NCBI GenBank assembly: GCA_963693305.1
Contig: OY855908.1
Span: 31,866,305-31,930,304 of the forward strand
Source: Meandrina meandrites
Taxonomy: Eukaryota > Cnidaria > Anthozoa > Scleractinia > Meandrinidae
Direction: 5' to 3'
Length of the DNA: 64,000 bases
The stretch's first letter is position 1, and every line of letters starts with the position of its first letter. Position numbers and translations under genes: made by a program. Under the pieces are notes generated by a model. The model was not told the origin of the DNA. It was given only the letters and a program-made list of their open reading frames with translations, and searched no databases. Below are positions 23,001 to 34,386 of this stretch, piece by piece.

Positions 23001-25140
23001 TTTCCGCACAGGGCGTGTCCTTGGAGGACTTGACTCTACGGGTGTCTGGGTAGGTGTTGCTGGTGTTGCCGGTGAAGACTTAGTAACATCAGGCTGATGG
23101 CTTACACCAGGGGTGGGTGAGGTAGGTGATGTTACATGAACTTCTGGCAAGGCTATTGGCGTCACGCTGGGTGTGTCGCCTGCAACTGGCTCTTCCAGAA
23201 CCTCGTTCTCACGGCGTCGAACATGGTCTTGATGCCGCCGAATGACAGTTCCATTGTCTAGCTGGACATGAGTTGACACCGGACCGGTTTTCTCCACTAT
23301 GGTCCCTGACATCCAAGTCTTCTTGCGTCGGAAATCCTTAGCATACACAGCTTGGCCTTCTACCATTTCCCGTTCCTTGGCGTGGTAATCGTGTGCGGTC
23401 TTCTGCTGAGACTGTTTATCTCGCACGCGGTTTGCTATGCTCGGAATCAGGCGATTGAGCTGCGTGTGTAACTTCCGTTTCATGAGTAATTCAGCTGGTG
23501 GAACTCCTGTCGTGCTATGGGGCGTGGTTCGGTAGCTGAGGAGAAAGCGTGATAATTTGGTTTGGACGCTGCCCTCCTCCATCTTCTCATAGCCTTCCTT
23601 AAAAATTCGCAAGGCCCTCTCTGCCAAGCCATTTGAGGCGGGGTGATACGGTGACACCTTGATGTGCTTGATTCCATTCTTTTTCATAAACTCCTGGAAT
23701 TCTGCACTGGTAAAATTGCTGCCGTTGTCGCTTACCAGAGTTGCTGGCAGACCATGCGTAGCGAACATCTCACGGAGTTTCTCAATGGTGGCAGTGGATG
23801 TGATGGACCTCATACGATGCACTTCCAGCCACTTCGAGTATGCATCCACAACTACAAGGAACATTTCTCCTTTGTAAGGCCCTGCGTAGTCAATGTGAAT
23901 TCTTGACCATGGTAGGCCCGGCCACTCCCAGGGGTGCAATGGTGCCTCTGCTGGTGCACTCTGATTTGACTGACATTTGTCGCAGCTTTTCACTTTCTTT
24001 ACGATCTCCTGATCCATGCCCGGCCACCAAACGTAGCTTCTTGCTAGGGCTTTCATGCGAGATTCGCCAGGGTGCGCCTCATGCAGTTCAGTGAGTACCT
24101 TTGATCTTCCTTGCGGGGGTACAACCACTCTGGCTCCCCAAAGTATACAACCATCTTCTACGCTCAATTCAGTCCGCTTAGTGAAGTAAGGGTTAAGCTC
24201 TTCAGAACTGTTCTTAGACGGCCATCCTTCCAAAATGAAGCCAAGCACTTGTGAGAGGATTGGATCCCTCTTGGTCCAGTCTTTGATGTGCCCGCTGTGC
24301 ACAGGCGTGCCTTCTAAACGTTCCATTAACAAAATTGTTTCACCTGGTACAGGAACTGAATTGGGCATCTCAGGCAAGGGTAGCCTACTCAAGCCGTCGG
24401 CATTACCATTGGTCTGGCCGGCCTTGTACGATATCTTATACTCGTAAGCAGATAACGTAAGTGCCCACCGCTGGATTCGCGGTGCTGCAAGGGCAGGAAT
24501 CCCTTTCTTCTCATTCAACAAACCTTCCAAAGGTTTATGATCAGTCTTGATGGTGAATGGGTGTCCATAAAGGAACTGATGGAACTTCTTGACTCCAAAA
24601 ATTATTGCAAGAGCTTCCTTCTCAAGCGTTGAGTAGTTCCTTTCCGATGCATTGAGAGATCTGGACATGTATCCGATTGGTCGTTCAGCTCCACCTTCCA
24701 CCTTGTGGGATAGGACTGCTCCCACTCCATAATCGGACGCGTCGGTGGCAAGGATAAGTTCTTTCGAGGGGTCAAAATGGACTAGCAATTCGGCTGACTG
24801 CAACAGTTCCTTAGCTTTCTCAAATGCCTCTTGTTGTTCTTTTAGCCACTGCCATTTTGATCCTTTCCTTAAGAGCTGGTGTAGAGGCTCCAGGATGGTT
24901 GCTACATCAGGTAAGAATCGATGGTAATAGTTGAGCATGCCCAGAAAAGCTCGTAACTGACTGACATCATTTGGCTCTGGTGCATTCTTGATTGCATCAA
25001 CCTTCGCCGCCACAGGCTGAATGCCATCACCATTGATTACATACCCACAATATGTGACTTGTGGCTGTATGAACAGACATTTTGCCAGACGTAGCCTTAA
25101 TCCTGCATTGGACAGCTTGCTAAGCACTGTTTCTAGGTTG
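22962..25140 (-). pseudogene. pol: Gypsy pol: RT C-terminus, RNase H, integrase
   Basis: Open for 721 codons. It begins inside the RT thumb and continues with RNase H (LATDASDYGVGAVL, NYSTLEKEALA, KTDHKPLEGLL). The integrase follows with its HHCC zinc domain (H-EAHPGESR-MKA, CDKC), core D (HIDYAG), D (VSDNGSNF) and E (SNGLAERALR), then a basic C-terminal tail. It is separated from the RT N-terminal frame by a one-base shift near 25130-25140. RNase H and integrase motifs look intact. In life the enzyme would copy and insert retrotransposon DNA in the nucleus; here it cannot be made as one polyprotein. Confidence 0.92.
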
Positions 25141-25861
25141 GCCAGATGATCTGGTCATTCTTTCCACTGACTAAAATATCATCAACTCGTACTACTACAT
25201 GGGGGATGCCTTGTAGTAAGTTCTCCATTGTACGCTGGAAAATTCCAGGCGCTGAAGAAACCCCAAAGGGCAGTCTATTGTATTGATAGAGTCCCTTGTG
25301 AGTATTGATTGTAGTGAATTTCTTCGACTCCTCATCCAATAATAACTGTTGGTATGCCTGTGACATATCCAGTTTAGTGAATTTGTTTCCTCCGCCAAGT
25401 GTGGCAAGCAAGTCCTCAGTCTTGGGGATTGGGTAATTATCTAACTTAGAGACTTGATTGACGGTGCACTTATAGTCACCACAGATACGCACTGATCCGT
25501 CTTGTTTCACCACTGGAACAATGGGTGCTGCCCATTCTGTGAACTCTACTGGAGATATTATGCCCTCACTTTGTAATCGATCCAGTTCCTGTTCAACTTT
25601 TGCTTTAAGGGCATAAGGTACTGGACGAGCTTTCATGAACTTGGGTGTGGCCCCTGGATCAACATAGATTTTGGCTTCGGTGCCCTTCAGTGTACCGAGT
25701 CCTTCGCCAAACACATTCATGTGTGCATCTAGGATCTTCTGTAGCTGAGGGTTGCTCTCCTGAATGTTAAAGATACTGTTCCAGTTAAGCTTAATCACTT
25801 GTAGCCAGTCCCTTCCAAGTAGGTTAGGGCCAGGACTCTTCACCACCATGGCTGGCAAATT
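25133..25861 (-). pseudogene. pol: Gypsy pol: RT N-terminal part
   Basis: Contains GRDWLQVIKLNW, then RT blocks VPVVKQDGSVRICGDYKCTV, DNYPIPKTEDLLA, FTKLDMSQAYQQLLLDEESK and LPFGVSSAPGIFQ. The catalytic box reads VRVDDILVSG, so the Tyr of the usual YxDD is Arg. It is preceded by an in-frame TAG at 25862-25864 that separates it from the protease frame and ends in a frameshift near 25130. Confidence 0.9.
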
Positions 25862-25864
25862 ATG

Positions 25865-26534
25865 CTATTGATCTTGGTACTTAACAGGAATCAGCACCTC
25901 TCCTAACACTGGAATTTTCTCTCCTGTATACGTGCTCAATACGGCCTTAGAACTCTTCAACTCTACTTTGTCACTGAACGCATTGTACGTTTCCTCATTC
26001 AGCACAGTTCTGGTAGCACCAGTGTCAATTTCTAATTTATGCGGTTCACCACAAAGTTCGACACTTACTTCAAACGCCTTTGGTTTCCTTCCGTCCCGAA
26101 TGTGATACATGGTTGCTGCATAAACATCTTCTTCCCCGGAAACTTCGTCCACTAAATGGGTAGACTGCTTCTTGTTCCCTTTTGTTTGCCCACTGTCTCG
26201 TGAACTGGGTGGTTTAGTTTTTCGTGTTCCGGAATCGGCGCCTTTACTCGGCTTTTTCTTGTGATTTTTCTCGTCACGACAAACTTTGGCTAGGTGCCCT
26301 TTTCGGCCGCATTTAAAACACTGAGAATCCTTGAATCGACAAGCTGAAGCTTCGTGTTTCTCTCCACAACGGTAACACTCAGGATCTAAACGACGATCTT
26401 TGTTATTCTTCAGGTCTCGAGCGTCGACTTGATTTACTTTGCTGGGGGTCGTTTCGGACTGAATGTCAACCACGTGCTTCGCTGCCAACTCTTCTCCAAG
26501 AGCGATCTCCTCGGCCTTTTTAAGGGTCAAATCC
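25865..26534 (-). pseudogene. gag-pro: Gypsy gag C-terminus, zinc knuckles and protease
   Basis: The frame resumes at the edge of the nested transposon with LTLKKAEEIALGEELAAKHV, typical of capsid C-terminus. Two CCHC knuckles follow (CYRCGEKHEASAC and CFKCGRKGHLAKVC), then a Lys/Ser-rich linker and an aspartic protease with active site EIDTGATRTVL. The frame ends at the TAG before RT. Confidence 0.9.
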
Positions 26535-26540
26535 CGTTAT

Positions 26541-27283
26541 TACGGTGGCCCATAACTGTCACGGCAAAATCATTTTGGGCACGGCAAAATCAGTTTCATC
26601 ACGGCTAAATCAATTTCATCACGGCTAAATCAATTTCTCTACGGCAAAATCAATTTCACTACGGCAAAATCAATTTCACTACGGCAAAATCAATTTCATC
26701 ACGGCAAAATCAATTTTACTCACGGCAAAATCAATTTCGCTCACGGCAAAATCAATTTGACTCACGGCAAAATCAATTTGACTCACGGCAAAATCAATTT
26801 CGCTCACGGCAAAATCAATTTGACCCACGGCAAAATCATTTTCACTCACGGCAAAATCAATTTGACTCACGGCAAAATCATTTTCACTCGCGGCAAAATC
26901 TTTTTAACTTACTCACGTGATGATGGCTCGCAAAGTTTCATGGGAGTCAATCCAACATGGCGGAGCAGTGTTCACTCGTGATCGTGTGAGGATGTTTTGC
27001 TCAAACTGTGGCACTAGTGTCCCTGCAACAGCACGTTTTTGCGTGCAGTGTGGACAAGGTAAGTAATAGTTTTTATAAGAATGTATTTGAATGCACATGA
27101 TCTAGATTTTTTTGCATTTTTTGTTTTTGTTTGCAACTGACGCTAGCCCACGTGCATGATCACTCTGAGATATAAACTCGGAGTAGCTCAATCTAGAAAA
27201 GTCACATAACAAGCCACAAGACCCTTCCCTTGTGTTATTCAATTGAATGTTATGTTTTGGTCATTTTATAGTTATAACTACAA
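26541..27283 (+). repeat. Left long terminal inverted repeat
   Basis: Contains 17 subterminal units of 20-21 bp (CACGGCAAAATCAATTT plus a 3-5 base spacer) from 26559 to 26915, then a likely promoter region, the 67-nt zinc-ribbon exon (26992-27058), most of intron 1 and the acceptor at 27270-27271. Confidence 0.93.
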
Positions 27284-28485
27284 ACAGCAACACAGACAGT
27301 TCAGACTCTGACTCTGACCCTGATGAGGCGGAATTTGACGAAGAGGAGATTTTGAGGTATTACTTCAATCGTGGATTCAATTACCAAGAAATTCTTCTGT
27401 TTCTTTCCGAACGCCATAATCATCCTTTAAGTTACAGTACACTGTTAAGGCGACTTAAAAGGTATGGTTTGGGAAGGCGAGGCGTGACAAATAAAGACGA
27501 ATTTAATGATACCTTTTGTAAGGTGCAAAGACGCATGGCAGAACTTATAAATGGGCCATGGTCATCGGCAGGATATCGAACAATTTGGCACATACTTGAA
27601 ATGGAAGGTCTAAGGATTCCCAGAGTAATTGTACAAGACCTGTTGAGAGAGATGGATCCAGACGCAACAGCACAAAGGCGAAAACATCGCTTGAAGAGAA
27701 GAAGATATCAGAATCCTGGGCCAAACTACGCCTGGCACATAGATGGGTACGATAAGTTAAAGCACTGGGGTTTTCCCATCCATGGTGCAATCGATGGATT
27801 CAGTCGGAAGATACTATGGCTTGAGGTTGCACGTTCTAACAATTCTCCCCATAAAATAGCCTCGTACTATGTGCGAACAGCTTCGGAGCAGGAAAAATGT
27901 CCTGTAGAATTAATCACAGATTTGGGCACAGAAAATGGCTTAGCAGCGGCTATACAGACATTTTTCCGTGACAATCCCGACGCCCATCGTTATGTTGCCT
28001 CGCCAAGAAACCAAAGAATAGAGGGATGGTGGTCTTTTTATTCAAAAAGTCACTCTAAATGGTGGAGAAGCTTTTTCAATGATTTGGAATTTCAAGGAGC
28101 AGTGGACACTTCATCTGAAATGGCTATGGAGTGTCTCTGGTATTGTTTTCACGGGGTTCTGCAAGCAGAGTTGGATGCAGTAAAAGAGCGATGGAACACC
28201 CACAGAATCCGAAAGTCCAGAAACGACACAGTACCAGGGCGTCCTGACTCTCTGTTCTTCTTACCAGAGCTCCATGGCGCATGTGATAATGGTGTGCCAA
28301 TAGCAGTCGCAGAAGTACTCTATGTCACCCAAGAAATAATTGAAGACGACCACAGTCAAGATAATGAGTATCAGGATTACTTTGAGTATGCAAGAACGAG
28401 CCTTTCAATTCCTTTGCCCAACAACTGGGAAGAGGCCCTTTCCTTGTACACGAAACTGATGCACATTGCTACTCATGGCCAGTAG
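26992..28485 (+). CDS. DDE integrase-core transposase, two exons
   Basis: Exon 1 is 26992-27058 (zinc ribbon CSNC...CVQC, within the terminal repeat), donor GTAAGT; exon 2 is 27272-28485 after TTTTATAG. The exons join in phase 1 to give 426 residues. An acidic Ser/Asp linker (about 28-47) precedes a helix-turn-helix region (about 50-95), then an IS3-like GYRTIWHILEMEGLRIPR block. The catalytic core has D180 (HIDGYD), D239 (ITDLGTENG) and E273 (RNQRIEGWW), with D-to-E spacing of 34. It should cut and join the transposon ends in the nucleus, and the 20-bp terminal units are likely its binding sites. No stop or shift is visible, so it may be active. The start is the ATG of exon 1; an ATG at 27247 lies in the intron. 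Confidence 0.88.
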
Positions 28486-30017
28486 CTCCCCTAGTTCATA
28501 GAAGCTTAGTTTCATGTACGGAGAGACACCCTCCTTACAGTTGCTGTGAAAGGACTTTTATCTAAAACGGCTGCATAGCAGGAACTTTGCCAATCTTCTG
28601 TCATTATAATAGTATATTTTAGAGTATCCAAAACTGACTAGCTTAGCAAGATGAAAGCTGTCTGTAGTGTCAAGTGACATTCTTGTCACAAAACGTGTTT
28701 GAAATGAGGTTACAAGGAAATTTCCAAATCTGTTCTTACATTTCTAAAAGGACAATGTTACGTTGTAATTCCGCCTGTTAAGTTAGTATCTGTTTCAGGC
28801 ATTCGCGTTCTTTGTACGACTCACAGAATAAAGGACATCAGATGTTTGTTTACGTTCACTTTGCACGTAAGCAAAGATTGAGGCCAAGAAGTTACTCATT
28901 ATGTGAACAGCTATGCAAGAGCCGAATAACATTACCGAGTTCGATATTTCTGCTGTACGTTTATCAATTGTCACAAAGAATGATAGGCTGAAGACAAAGG
29001 TAAAGCCAAGATACTAGCACGCACTTTCCAATTGGTAATGCAAAACAACGGCATTGTTTTACATAAACTTTTGTCTTTGGAAATTCAAAATTCCAATCAG
29101 GTTTAGATGGTGACGTTTCTTACAACTAGTGGGAAATTGGGGAGAGACTTCAGAACTCACTCTTCTGAACCCTCTACCTGGAGTGCATGAGGTAAAGAAG
29201 GCGCAGCGATTCGTCATACTGTGATACATTAAAAAGAATAACGTTCTCGACTAGCCAGAGTCGTTCTTACAGCAAGATAAAACTCTTCGTCCTCGTTACT
29301 GGCTGCCCAAGAAATGACCCACGTCGATTGATTTAAACTTCACCTATTGTAACCATTACTTACATCACATACAAACAGTAAAAAAAAAAAAAGAGATCAG
29401 ATGTCAATTCAGATGTACTGTCCGGATGTACGAATCCAACAAAACAAACATGCAACAAACGAATACTAATAATATTAAGTCTCTCGAATATTAAGAATAA
29501 AAAGAATAGCGCTCTCGACTGTCAGGGGTCTTAATCACAGCAAGGTGAAAGTCTTTGTCCTCGTTATAAGCTGCCCCAAAAGTTAACCACATCGTTTGAT
29601 GAAACCATTACTTGCATCCCATACAAAACACGTGCGAGAACGCGTGTTAATACTCTATAAATGTACTGTCCGGATGTACGAATCCAACAAAACTAACATG
29701 TAAAAAGCGAACATTAAGTCCCTTGATATTTGCATCATTAAATTCCTTTACATTCATTGTTCTCAAGCCTTATTTACAATAGCTGCCATGTTCGGTGTTT
29801 TTTCGCGATAATGCAAATTAGGCACGTGGTTTGTGAGGGAACAAACAAGCTTGAATCAATTTGAACTGTGGCGCTTATATAAAATGAAAACAGCTTGCGC
29901 AGATACCAAGGCAAGTAATTATTTAGACATGCCGATTTTCTGACAAACAGCATTGTGATTGGCCCCTTATAGACAACGTGGCTAATTTGCATTAGGACAC
30001 AACCGGTATCTACTGTG
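28486..30017. other. Gap between transposase and HECT genes
   Basis: The shared 3' region of the two convergent genes. About 230-250 bp at 29228-29480 are repeated with changes at 29498-29725 (shared ATGTACTGTCCGGATGTACG and AATCCAACAAAAC). No gene seen. Confidence 0.6.
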
Positions 30018-33000
30018 TTATGGTTTTGCAAAAGCTTGACCTTTGCAGTAAGCCAACATGAACACATGTCTGAAATCCTCATAGTTGCTCATGTGTGCAA
30101 TGGGAAGAGTAATTTCCATACCACAGGCACCAACATATGGAAAACATACGGTGTGATTAGGGGCGCGGATTTTGCAATCGTGATCGAAATTTACGGTTAT
30201 CTGTACTTTTTTCCCATTCATCTCTCTGTGTCGCTGGCCAGTCAGCCAGCCCATGACTCCTGAAGCAGTCAGTTCAGGGGAGTGAAATTTTTCAATTTCA
30301 GATGACTCTCCGGGGAACTCTGCTCTGTCCTGAAGCTGGCTATCTTCAGCGTAATTCCACGCTATTGGGGCGGAATAGCCTGCGATGTTCTCGTCTTCTA
30401 GGCTGAGAAGAAAATCCTGGAAGTGATCCACAACCTTCTCCTCCACGAGTCTTTTTGAGGAGCCTTCAGGTGAGTATTGTGGATTAAGTGCTCCAGCCAA
30501 ATAGTTGGCATCAACATCACTTATATGCCCTTTGACGAACAATGGTTTGCAGGCATCTGGACTGTGTGAAAGGATACTTGCAAGTCCATAAAGATCCATT
30601 CCTTGCCTAAACTCCTTTAGGCAGAGAACTCTTTTATGCCAAATACTGACCAAGACTGATCCCAGGATGTCGTCAATATGTTCTTCATTTATTACTCCTG
30701 TGTAACCGTGCTCTATGATATAGTCTTGGTGTTTACCGACATCTTCTCTAATGGCGTCAAACAGTTTCTTCTCTTCAGAGGTAAGATGTTTGTCAGGTGA
30801 AAGAGCTCTTATGTCCATGTCCAAGTTTATCAGTGAATCAAATGCCACATCGTCGAGAAAGTTGGGAGGTGGGCCGTTTTGGGCCAGGCTCGTGGCAACG
30901 ATTTCTCCTGCTGTTCTGAAGGTTTCGTTTCGGACAAAAAGCGTGGATTCGACTGGGGTTCCTCCGGGAAACAAGATGCTGCCTATTTGTGTAATAGTGT
31001 CCGAGAAGAACTCCCTTGCTAAGGCACCAGAATCGATGCCATCTTCTCCAAGGTATTTAACCCTGACTAGATTCGTTGGAGACTTCCGCTTGCTCTCACG
31101 TTGCCACAAGGAGATCGCTCGCTGAAATGGGATTCCCCGCCTGACAACAAGAAAGAACTGTTCAGAAGTAATGACGTTCTTCTCAAGAGATTGCACAACA
31201 GATGTGTAGTCACTATAAGTTATTAAATTGTCCCCTGCTTCTTTGACTGGAATTTCTTCAAGATTGCTGCCCTGCATACCATTATCAAGACTAGCTTGAA
31301 TCGCTTGGGCAATTTCAAAGTCATCTTGTATTTGCAACTCTTGACTTTGTAGTCCACCTGCAATACCATGGCCATGGTCCTGGTCCTGTACATCTACGTT
31401 GACAACTACTTTATCGTCATTCTTACTGCTTCCAGGTAGATTGTTAGCATCGCTTTCAACTGGGTCGACTGCATCGGGAAGATCAATGAATTCATCCCAC
31501 AACTGGCCTTTAGACTTTTCTCCATCGCCGGTGACTCCACCTTCTGACATTCTGAAATCAGAAAGTGTACAAAGGAACAATGTGATGCGTTTAAAATCTT
31601 TACCAAGCTCTTCTCGGTAGCGGTCTAATGTAAAAAATTCCTTTGTTGAGCCAGGCAAGAACATGGCCTCCTTATAATCTTCTAAAAGCAGAACGTAATC
31701 TTCTTGATTGTCATAACAATTGCTGAAGTATGCCTTCCACTTGTCAAGAGCTTTCTGTAGCAGAACGGCCGGTGGGTCATCTTTCTTCACTTTCAATGCC
31801 ATGCGTTTTCCATGTTTCCTTTTAAGACATTCATTACTTTCATTCCACTCCACCAGGCCAATAAATATTATAACTTCCATTTCGTCATTCGCTCCCTTCT
31901 TGTCATCTCTCTTGCCTTTAGCACTCTTGTTTTTCTTAGACACTCTCTCCTTCCACTCCTTTCCCTTACTTTTCTGAAAATCAGCAAAAGACTTTATACT
32001 GATTGATTCTGTGCTGCTGCACTGAGCTTGATTAACAGGTTTCTCAACAACTGAAAATAGATTTCATAATAATTCCATTACACAAAGCTCTATGACTTCT
32101 GTTGTGACAAGTAAGTAGGATCTGTTTTCCTTGACCGTGTGAAGAACTTATGGGAACATGTGATGCAGAAAAAACCCGTGAGTAAGAACCTAACATTAAA
32201 GAACCTGTTAAGCTAAAATTTGCAAATTAAACCCCCTTTTTATAAGAACCTATTTAGCCTAAAGCAGAGAGGTTTGTATAAATGCAAGGTCACCTCCAGC
32301 CTTAATACCATTCACTGAGCAGACAACTGTAAAATGGCCTATTATTTGACTCTCATAGTGTCTCCAATCGCCCAGATACATATACACTGCACTTGGGGTA
32401 ACAAATTGCTAGGGTTAACTCTGTGATAAACTGGTATCCTATTGATGAGGAAATAGAAATTCTACTGTAGCTGTAGTCACTTCAACATACAGAAACTAGA
32501 GATAAGCATCAGCATGACGAGCCAGCAAGCCTTAATGAACACTTGACTTGACATGTACAGTGTATCACATATTTGAGCTACAGAGGGATGATCCTTGCAG
32601 TGAAGCTACAAAAATGACCACCACAGCCCAGTAAAGCTGCTTGATTGGCACATTCAACCCTGTAGTTTATGGGCTTTCAAAGTTAGTCTTGTTTGTTTGA
32701 GACTTTGAATTATAACGACCAGGAAACACATTTGGTTGCAATGAAGATATGGTTTCGTCATTTAGATCCACAGAATTAATTTCTTTGCAAGCATTAAGTT
32801 TCATAACAAGTACTTGGCAAAACCTAAAAAATAAATTTAACTCAGCCATGACACAGTCCCTTTAATAGCTAAGGGAGGTTTGAGAAATGCACCCAGACCC
32901 TGGTTATTATAAATTTCAATGTATGTTGATTCCTTGTGAAGTACTTTAAACAAAGATGGCTATATCATCTGTGCTGTATTATACGAACTTTGACCAGGAG

Positions 33001-33429
33001 AATTTAAGTTATTGTTTAATATTGTTTATAGCATATGCGACCTTTCTTTTTTATGCGCATGCCCAACACCTAAGTCGAAATTCCACACACGTGGCTTCAA
33101 TCAAATGCAAAATACATACAAACACATTAGGCTGGTATTGTAGTTATAACTATAAAATAACCAAAACATAACATTCAATTGAATAACACAAGGGAAGGGT
33201 CTTGTGGCTTGTTATGTGACTTTTCTAGATTGAGCTACTCCGAGTTTATATCTCAGAGTGATCATGCACGTGGGCTAGCGTCAGTTGCAAACAAAAACAA
33301 AAAATGCAAAAAAATCTAGATCATGTGCATTCAAATACATTCTTATAAAAACTATTACTTACCTTGTCCACACTGCACGCAAAAACGTGCTGTTGCAGGG
33401 ACACTAGTGCCACAGTTTGAGCAAAACAT
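30018..33429 (-). CDS. Transposon-borne HECT-type E3 ubiquitin ligase, two exons
   Basis: Exon 1 (33429 down to 33363) lies in the right terminal repeat and is the same zinc-ribbon exon as the transposase's; donor GTAAGT. The body (32050 down to 30018) follows the acceptor TATTTTCAG in matching phase, giving 699 residues. It has a Lys-rich stretch (about 60-75), a ubiquitin-interacting-motif-like helix DDFEIAQAIQASLDNG (about 265-280) and a HECT-like domain from about 343 (RVKYLGEDGIDSGALAREFF). The C-terminal lobe has GACGMEITLPIAHMSNYEDF, where Cys fits the thioester position. The closest known group is the G2E3-like HECT proteins. It should pass ubiquitin from an E2 to an unknown target. 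No disabling change seen. The first body frame starts with GTG at 31943, not a true start. Confidence 0.82.
32051..33362 (-). other. Intron 1 of the HECT gene
   Basis: A 1.3-kb intron running from the terminal-repeat donor to the acceptor at 32051-32052. It also contains the terminal-repeat copy of the transposase intron acceptor near 33146; use of that site would lead to a stop within eight codons, so it must be skipped for a full product. Confidence 0.7.
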
Positions 33430-33901
33430 CCTCACGCGATCACGAGTGAACACTGCTCCGCCATGTTGGATTGACTCCCATGAAACTTTGCGAGCCATCA
33501 TCACGTGAGTAAGTTAAAAAGATTTTGCCGCGAGTGAAAATGATTTTGCCGTGAGTCAAATTGATTTTGCCGTGAGTCAAATTGATTTTGCCGTGAGTGA
33601 AAATGATTTTGCCGTGGGTCAAATTGATTTTGCCGTGAGCGAAATTGATTTTGCCGTGAGTCAAATTGATTTTGCCGTGAGTCAAATTGATTTTGCCGTG
33701 AGCGAAATTGATTTTGCCGTGAGTAAAATTGATTTTGCCGTGATGAAATTGATTTTGCCGTAGTGAAATTGATTTTGCCGTAGTGAAATTGATTTTGCCG
33801 TAGAGAAATTGATTTAGCCGTGATGAAATTGATTTAGCCGTGATGAAACTGATTTTGCCGTGCCCAAAATGATTTTGCCGTGACAGTTATGGGCCACCGT
33901 A
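33138..33901 (-). repeat. Right long terminal inverted repeat
   Basis: Inverse of 26541-27283, with 18 instead of 17 subterminal units (33520-33893) and a second copy of the zinc-ribbon exon at 33363-33429 on the minus strand. The two arms are otherwise nearly identical. Confidence 0.93.
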
Positions 33902-33907
33902 CGTTCT

Positions 33908-34348
33908 GCCAGTAATCTCCGCTGTATCGTTTTGTCATTAATCCCACAAACTAACCGGTCTCTTAGCATTTCTGGCAAAGACTCGCCGAAATTGCAATGT
34001 TCGGTAAGTTTACGTAGTTCCGCCACATAAGCTGCAACTCCTTCGCCTTCGTTTTCGATTTCGGCTGTGAAACTTGAAACGCTCTACTATTTCGCTAGGC
34101 CTCGGCGCAAAGTGCTTCTCCAATGTGTCGACAATCTTCTTGAAAGTTGTCTCCGCTGGTCTTGCTGGTTGAAGTAAATCCCTCGCAAGTGCGTACGTTT
34201 TACTCCCGCAAACACTGAGTAGGATAGCTCGTTGTTTTCCTGCATCTTCGACTTCGTTTGCCAGGAAATACTGTTCCAATCTTTCAACATACTGGGTCCA
34301 AGATTCCTCTGATTCTCTGAATTCGCCTATTTTCCCATAGGTCGCCAT
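33908..34348 (-). pseudogene. gag: Gypsy gag N-terminal part
   Basis: Starts with ATG at 34348, 38 bases inside the 5' LTR, and reads MATYGKIGEFRESEESWTQY, ILLSVCGSKTYALARDLLQP and FKKIVDTLEKHF, the capsid region of gypsy gag. A one-base frameshift near 34050-34070 moves the frame to VAAYVAELRKLTEHCNFG and MLRDRLVCGINDKTIQRRLL, which stops at the transposon insertion. The rest of gag is at 26534. Confidence 0.88.
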
Positions 34349-34386
34349 TCCTGCTCGAATCTAGATTGAATCGTCTCGTCGCCAAA

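Larger units (their letters stand above)
26541..33901. mobile_element. 7.4-kb DDE DNA transposon (IS3EU-like) carrying a HECT gene
   Basis: Ends are TACGGTGGCCCATAACTGTC and its exact inverse. Long terminal inverted repeats span about 26541-27283 and 33138-33901. It is flanked by CGTTAT (26535-26540) and CGTTCT (33902-33907), a 6-bp target duplication with one mismatch; on either side the gypsy gag frame continues in phase, so the insertion point is certain. It encodes a DDE integrase-type transposase (+) and a HECT-type ubiquitin ligase (-), arranged convergently with stops at 28485 and 30018. The HTH plus IS3-like core, the TAC-type ends and 6-bp duplication point to the eukaryotic IS3EU superfamily; this class name is an inference from memory. 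Confidence 0.9.

Noticed and set aside
23480..24447. Open frames on the plus strand opposite the gypsy pol
   Set aside because: Shadows of the long pol frame on the minus strand with no independent similarity.
26559..26915. CRISPR-like repeat array
   Set aside because: Units are contiguous with 3-5 base spacers, lie within terminal inverted repeats and are in a eukaryotic genome.
26679..26981. Repetitive frames such as THGKINLTHGKI on both strands
   Set aside because: They are translations of the subterminal 20-21-bp DNA repeats in the transposon ends, not proteins.
27247..27271. ATG at 27247 as transposase start
   Set aside because: It lies upstream of the acceptor TTTTATAG inside the intron; the zinc-ribbon exon joins in phase and supplies a better start.
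31943..31943. GTG codon as the HECT start
   Set aside because: The frame continues upstream for 35 codons to a clear acceptor at 32051-32052 that matches the phase of the terminal-repeat exon.
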